From positions 1,857,940 to 1,921,939 of the forward strand of contig NZ_CP091277.1 of assembly GCF_029633965.1 (NCBI RefSeq): a stretch of 64,000 bases of DNA. Direction: 5' to 3'. A program made the position numbers and the translations under genes. The notes beneath the pieces are model-generated. The model ran no database searches. It saw only the letters and a list, made by a program, of their open reading frames with translations, and was not told the origin of the DNA. Shown in pieces: positions 60,024-64,000 of the stretch. Position 1 is the stretch's first letter. Each line of letters opens with the position of its first letter. The DNA comes from Methanogenium sp. S4BF (GTDB lineage: Archaea; Halobacteriota; Methanomicrobia; Methanomicrobiales; Methanomicrobiaceae).

Positions 60024-61458
60024 AACCCTCCGGACGGCCCCATCGGCCGCTGCAGAGACTACCAAAGGCGTCTCAATCCTTACCGGAGACCCGAAACGGG
60101 CTATCATCAAACTCTCGGGGCCGATGATCATCGCGATGCTGCTCATGTCGGTCTACAATATCGTCGATGCGATATGGGTAGCAGGACTGGGCCCGGACGC
60201 CCTTGCCGCCATCGGCTTTGTAACGCCGGTCTTCATGGTGCTGATCGGCTTTTCAAACGGGATCGGTGCCGGCGCGACATCGGCTATCGCCCGGAGAATC
60301 GGTGCAAAGGACAGGGAGGGGGCAGACAATACCGCAATGCATGCACTCTACCTGACAGTCATTGTCTCGGTGGTGATGACAGCGTGCTTCCTCATCTTCC
60401 TCCGGCCCGTCCTGCTCCTCATTGGTGCGGGGGATACCATCGGCCTTGCGCTGGAGTATGCCTACATCGTCTTCGGGGGGACGATATTCATTCTCTTCAC
60501 GAATGTCGCCTACGGGATCCTCCGTGCGGAAGGGGACATGAAACGGACGATGTACGCGATGGCTGCCTCATCGGTCGTCAACCTGGTGCTTGATCCCATC
60601 CTCATCTACGGGCTGGACATGGGAATGGCAGGCGCCGCCCTTGCGACGGTCATCTCAGTCACTCTTGTCTCTGCCGTTCTTTTGTGGTGGTTTCTCGGGA
60701 AACGCGACACCTATGTCACCATCCACCGGAGATCTTTCCACTACCAGCCGGCCATCGCCGCCGATATCCTAAGGGTCGGGCTGCCGGCAAGCGGAGAGTT
60801 CCTGCTGATGGCAGGGGTCGGGATCATCCTGAACGGCCTCCTGGTCACGGTGGCGGGAACCGATGGCGTTGCGGTGTACACAGGCGGATGGCGGGTCGTG
60901 ATGTTTGCCATCGTCCCGATGATCGGAATAACCACCGCGGTCATATCAGTCACCGGTGCGCTGTACGGTGCGAAACGCTACGCAGAACTCCGGACCGTGC
61001 ACCGCTATTCCACCGGTGTGGGTACAGCGATAGCAATTGCCATCAGCATCCTCACCTGGGTCTTTGCACCGCAGATTGCGGTGCTCTTCGCCTACACACC
61101 CGAAAGCGCCCATCTGCTGCCGGAGATCACCGCATTTCTCAGGACGATGTGCTTCTTCTACCCCTTTGTCCCGATGGGGATGATGTCGTCCGGGCTCTTT
61201 CAGGGGACGGGACGGGGCATCACCTCATTTATCCTCTCCCTCCTGCGCAATGTAATCTTCATTGCGTTCTTTGCCTCCCTCCTTGCCCTCACCTTCGGGC
61301 TGGGCGAGTCAGGCGCCTGGTGGGGCATCGTCCTCGGTGATATCGCCGGCGGCCTTGTGGCATTCGGATGGGCGGCCTGGTATGTGCACAAGCTCATGAC
61401 AAAGAACAGGGAGAAAAACGACTCCGCGGCGGCCGCTGCCACACCGCCGGGCGCATAA
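60001..61458 (+). CDS. MATE-family efflux transporter
   Basis: 485 residues and 12 transmembrane segments in two six-helix halves. It starts with a charged tail of about 35 residues then AIIKLSGPMIIAMLLMSVYN, the family's typical TM1 region; FVTPVFMVLIGFSNGIGAGA and the counterpart GWRVVMFAIVPMIGITTA follow. MATE proteins export cationic drugs by H+ or Na+ exchange. Start ATG 60001 lies within the 3' end of the marR gene. The C-terminus is rich in Lys, Asn and Ala. A short spacer follows before the convergent aminotransferase. Confidence 0.93.
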   Translation: MTQTAQTETLRTAPSAAAETTKGVSILTGDPKRAIIKLSGPMIIAMLLMSVYNIVDAIWVAGLGPDALAAIGFVTPVFMVLIGFSNGIGAGATSAIARRIGAKDREGADNTAMHALYLTVIVSVVMTACFLIFLRPVLLLIGAGDTIGLALEYAYIVFGGTIFILFTNVAYGILRAEGDMKRTMYAMAASSVVNLVLDPILIYGLDMGMAGAALATVISVTLVSAVLLWWFLGKRDTYVTIHRRSFHYQPAIAADILRVGLPASGEFLLMAGVGIILNGLLVTVAGTDGVAVYTGGWRVVMFAIVPMIGITTAVISVTGALYGAKRYAELRTVHRYSTGVGTAIAIAISILTWVFAPQIAVLFAYTPESAHLLPEITAFLRTMCFFYPFVPMGMMSSGLFQGTGRGITSFILSLLRNVIFIAFFASLLALTFGLGESGAWWGIVLGDIAGGLVAFGWAAWYVHKLMTKNREKNDSAAAAATPPGA

Positions 61459-61516
61459 AGAAGAGAGACCGGAATGCAGTGTTCCGGTTCTGATATACTG
61501 TTTTTCGAAGAAGGCT

Positions 61517-62635
61517 TCAGCATCCGTTTTTGACCAGATACTCCTCCAGCACGGCAAGCGAAGGCACCATGTCCCGCCGACCGAAGCCAAACCGGATGTG
61601 TTCATCACCGGAGCCGAATACCGTCTCGGGAAGGAGGATGACACCCGTCTCCCTGATGAGCATGTCGCAGAAGGCTTCTGCACCCTGCTCGCCCAGATAG
61701 CGGGGGAAGCAGACCGGTCCTGCCATCGGATCCTGACAGGTGAATACGGTGGGGTGCCGTGCAAAAAAGGCTTTGAGCAGGCCACGGTTTTCGTTGATAA
61801 TCTGCCGGTTGCGGGTGACTATTTCTTCCCTGTGGCGGAGGGCCAGGGTGGAGAGAAACTCCGCCGGAGCACTGGTGCAGATGGTGGTGTAGTCCTTCCA
61901 TGCGAGGAGACGGTTGATAAGGTCAGTGTTCTGTGTTGCGACCCACCCCAGCCTGAGGCCGGCAAGGCCGAAGCTCTTTGACATCACGCCGACCGAGATG
62001 CCCTTTTCATACCATGAAGCGACCGACGGGAGCAGGGCAGAGGAGCGGTACTCGCCAAAACGGTATACCTCGTCGGAGAAGAGCCATATGCCCTTCTCCT
62101 CTGCAATCCCGATGAGCTCGTCCAGTTCTGCGGCCGAGAAATGGAAGCCGGTCGGGTTGTGCGGGGTATTAATCACAATGCACCGGGTATCCGCCCGGAT
62201 GAGGGACCACAGCTCCGCCATATCCGGCCGCCACCCGTCCTCTTCATGCATCTGCCAGTACGAGACATCGGCGCCGATGTGCCGGGCGATCTCATGGAGG
62301 GACTGGTATGCCGGGGAGAGGACAATTACGTGATCGCCGGGGCTGAGCAGGGCGTGCATGGTGAGAAAGATTGCCTCCTCGGCGCCGGCAAAGACGACGC
62401 ACCGGTCCGGCCCGATGTCACCGGAGAGCGCTGATATCTCATCACGCAGTGCCGGGTCTCCCTGCGGCTCGGTATAGGTAAACCGCATCCCGCAGAAGGC
62501 ATCAAGCGAGCCCTCCTCCATCGCAAAGATCTCGCCTGCAGACCAGGTCTCACAGTCGGCGGCCGAGAGCATATGGGGGGCTGAAAATTCATACTTTCCA
62601 AAGTAGCGTTCAAGGGCAAACGGGGGAATTTGCAT
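61517..62635 (-). CDS. PLP-dependent aminotransferase, class I/II
   Basis: 372 residues of fold type I. The cofactor lysine lies in VMSKSFGLAGLRLGWVA; other anchors are VIVLSPAYQSLHEIA, NTPHNPTGFHF, LFSDEVYRFGEY and the C-terminal arginine region HIRFGFGRRD. Substrate cannot be decided; it resembles archaeal subfamilies related to aspartate and alanine/aromatic aminotransferases. Its start ATG 62635 is 248 bases from the divergent transglutaminase-like gene. No pathway neighbours. Confidence 0.9.
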   Translation of the reverse strand: MQIPPFALERYFGKYEFSAPHMLSAADCETWSAGEIFAMEEGSLDAFCGMRFTYTEPQGDPALRDEISALSGDIGPDRCVVFAGAEEAIFLTMHALLSPGDHVIVLSPAYQSLHEIARHIGADVSYWQMHEEDGWRPDMAELWSLIRADTRCIVINTPHNPTGFHFSAAELDELIGIAEEKGIWLFSDEVYRFGEYRSSALLPSVASWYEKGISVGVMSKSFGLAGLRLGWVATQNTDLINRLLAWKDYTTICTSAPAEFLSTLALRHREEIVTRNRQIINENRGLLKAFFARHPTVFTCQDPMAGPVCFPRYLGEQGAEAFCDMLIRETGVILLPETVFGSGDEHIRFGFGRRDMVPSLAVLEEYLVKNGC

Positions 62636-62882
62636 GGGTTATTCATGCGTACTGATGGGATAAATAGGCATGGGGGGGTGAATACAAGGACCAGGCAATG
62701 GAAGCCGATTCATTCCATTTGCAAGGAGTATGTACGGTACCATCATACCATCAATCCATCCTTCCTGCAGAAATCTACAGAGACATCCTTCTCTCAATAC
62801 ACATCGGGAATATCAAAACCCATCCACACACCACCCTTATTCCCGATCACCGCCATTATCCTCACACCGTGAGGAGACCGGC
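62636..62882. promoter_or_regulatory. Divergent promoter region
   Basis: Between the aminotransferase (minus) and transglutaminase-like (plus) genes. It is AT-mixed and C-rich towards the right. Minus-strand candidate: complement of GGATAAATAGGC at about 62656-62668. No clear operator. Confidence 0.35.
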
Positions 62883-63719
62883 ATGAACACCGATAAACCC
62901 CCGACAGCAGAGAACACGCCACCCCCTTCAGATGCAGGGAAAAAGACCATTCCCATCAGCAGGACCACTCATTTCTGCATCGTCATCATCTGCCTCACAT
63001 TCCTCATCTCGGGCCTCATTCTTACCATCGCCATACAGCAGGAAACGCAGGCCTCCCATGAACGAAACCTCGAATCCCTGAACGCCTACTTCACCGCCTT
63101 CTACGACGAAACCATCCGGCCCGCAGGAGAAGCAGAGATGACTTCATTCATCTCCGGCCTCGCAGAGTTACCGGCAGAAAACGACACCGCACGCATCGAA
63201 CAGATCGCCGCCTTCGCTGCGTCAAACGTCACCAACGAATTCTGGGAGGAGGCCTATGGTCTGCCGTCAACCCGCTGGCGGCATCTTGACCCGTATACCG
63301 GCGCCTATGTCTTCAACACCGAAGGAAAACTCCGCGCCCTGCCGCCCTCGCCATACGCAAAAGATCCCTACTGGTTCCTCTGGTACCGCATGGGGGCCTG
63401 CAGCGAGCTGGCCGCGCTCACCGCCTTCGTCGCTGATAAAGCCGGATACGAGGCCCGTGTGGTAAAGGCCGACCTCACACCGGGCCTGAACGCAGCCAGC
63501 CACTCATGGGCAGAGGTCCGGGTCAACGGCGTCTGGTGGGTGGTGGACGCCGACCTGTATGCCCAGTACCAACGGTTCGGCCGGGACTCCCTTGCAGACG
63601 ACTGGTACACCCTGCCTGCCGTTTATCGGCCGTATTCTCCTGAGCAGGTGACTGCCGTATACCTCACCGCAACCGGAGAGTCCGTCACCGACCGCTACCC
63701 GGCCATTGCGAGCGGCTGA
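62883..63719 (+). CDS. Membrane-anchored transglutaminase-like protein
   Basis: 278 residues. A polar N-terminus (MNTDKPPTAENTPPPSD) precedes one transmembrane helix (FCIVIICLTFLISGLILTIAI), so the rest lies outside the cell. The C-terminal half is a transglutaminase/protease-like domain with the catalytic triad visible: Cys in YRMGACSELAALTAFVAD, His in NAASHSWAEVRVNGVWW and Asp in VVDADLYAQY. Such domains act as peptidases or cross-linking enzymes of the envelope. ATG 62883 avoids a non-coding upstream frame. Substrate unknown; probably modifies surface proteins. Confidence 0.85.
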   Translation: MNTDKPPTAENTPPPSDAGKKTIPISRTTHFCIVIICLTFLISGLILTIAIQQETQASHERNLESLNAYFTAFYDETIRPAGEAEMTSFISGLAELPAENDTARIEQIAAFAASNVTNEFWEEAYGLPSTRWRHLDPYTGAYVFNTEGKLRALPPSPYAKDPYWFLWYRMGACSELAALTAFVADKAGYEARVVKADLTPGLNAASHSWAEVRVNGVWWVVDADLYAQYQRFGRDSLADDWYTLPAVYRPYSPEQVTAVYLTATGESVTDRYPAIASG

Positions 63720-63982
63720 CGCAAATACCAGCCCGGATACGATATATTCATATGGACCTCACCATACCCCTGCAAACATCCAATATATTCCGGAATAACC
63801 ATCTATACTCCGATATAGCCGGACGACAGGGAATAGAATCCACCATGACCCGTTCCAACCCCAATACTATTTGGTTCACAAATGAGAGAGCGATCATCAA
63901 TGAGGAAAAACCGGAAAACTCCGGCGAAATGGTCACACCAAACAAAAAAAACCAAAATCGGAAATAAGCAGAGAAAACCCGC
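63720..63982. other. Spacer near the window end
   Basis: Two overlapping short frames on opposite strands look like chance. A T-tract on the minus strand (complement of CAAACAAAAAAAACC near 63940) would make a terminator for a gene entering from the right edge. Confidence 0.3.
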
Positions 63983-64000
63983 TTATTCACCGATCTTCTT
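63983..64000 (-). CDS. Possible 3' end of a gene continuing beyond the window
   Basis: Read on the minus strand, the last bases give KKIGE then TAA (63983-63985), followed by a T-rich terminator-like tract. Too short to assign; noted so that the edge is not taken as intergenic. Confidence 0.25.
   Translation of the reverse strand, partial: KKIGE

Noticed and set aside
63752-63967. 71-residue plus-strand frame near the window end
   Set aside because: It overlaps a minus-strand frame of similar quality, lacks a ribosome-binding site and ends in an A-rich tract.
1-64000. CRISPR arrays, rRNA genes, replication origin
   Set aside because: I saw no regularly spaced repeats, no rRNA sequence and no origin-type repeats with an Orc1/Cdc6 gene.

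Overview
The window reads as chromosome of a methanogenic archaeon, most likely of the order Methanomicrobiales. This is an inference from gene content: thiol:fumarate reductase TfrAB, ribosomal protein L37e, an Lsm protein, archaeal SepF and ZPR1, an A1-U72 initiator tRNA, TATA-box promoters, PEF-CTERM surface proteins and histidine kinases with an archaeal-style RHD-I/V-LNQ H-box. Coding density is high, the sequence is moderately GC-rich, and many gene pairs overlap as ATGA or GTGA.

Layout. 1-5.9 kb: P5C dehydrogenase (cut by the window edge) and proline dehydrogenase, then an Fe-S aldo/keto reductase, a nucleotidyltransferase-like protein and an AI-2E family permease. 5.9-10.7 kb: a PAS histidine kinase divergent from an unusual two-gene operon, an Nramp-like domain fused to a LytS-type 5TM domain, overlapped by an anchored extracellular amino-acid-type binding protein. 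This is my strongest candidate for an undescribed sensing or transport system. 11-15.6 kb: flavin reductase, an IS1634-type element that appears to have split a small gene, gene-poor sequence, thioredoxin. 15.6-26 kb: housekeeping core with tRNA-iMet, lsm-rpl37e-purF, PUA protein, sepF, ZPR1, purM-lysC and tfrAB. 26-35.7 kb: a redox and oxygen-defence region (glutaredoxin-thioredoxin reductase fusion, rubrerythrin, desulforedoxin, AhpD-like protein, peroxiredoxin, three flavodoxin-fold proteins), with RadC, a DUF1670-like regulator, a chain of overlapping mini-ORFs and a small winged-helix regulator embedded in it. 35.9-40.7 kb: two secreted proteins, a metallophosphoesterase and a very large vWA/Ig-like protein. 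40.8-50.8 kb: a solute:sodium symporter with a tiny accessory protein, preceded by a leader holding a Phe-rich mini-ORF and a terminator-like hairpin; two tandem MFS exporters; an RND (HAE3) exporter; a 7TM-PAS histidine kinase. 51-55.7 kb: bacterial-type SbcD-SbcC, with SbcD apparently starting at CTG. 55.8-64 kb: two PEF-CTERM surface proteins around a PepD peptidase, a MarR-MATE operon with a candidate operator, an aminotransferase and a membrane-anchored transglutaminase-like protein.

All functions come from motif recognition by eye; no database search or folding calculation was run. Hairpins, TATA boxes and short ORFs were found by reading and are scored accordingly.
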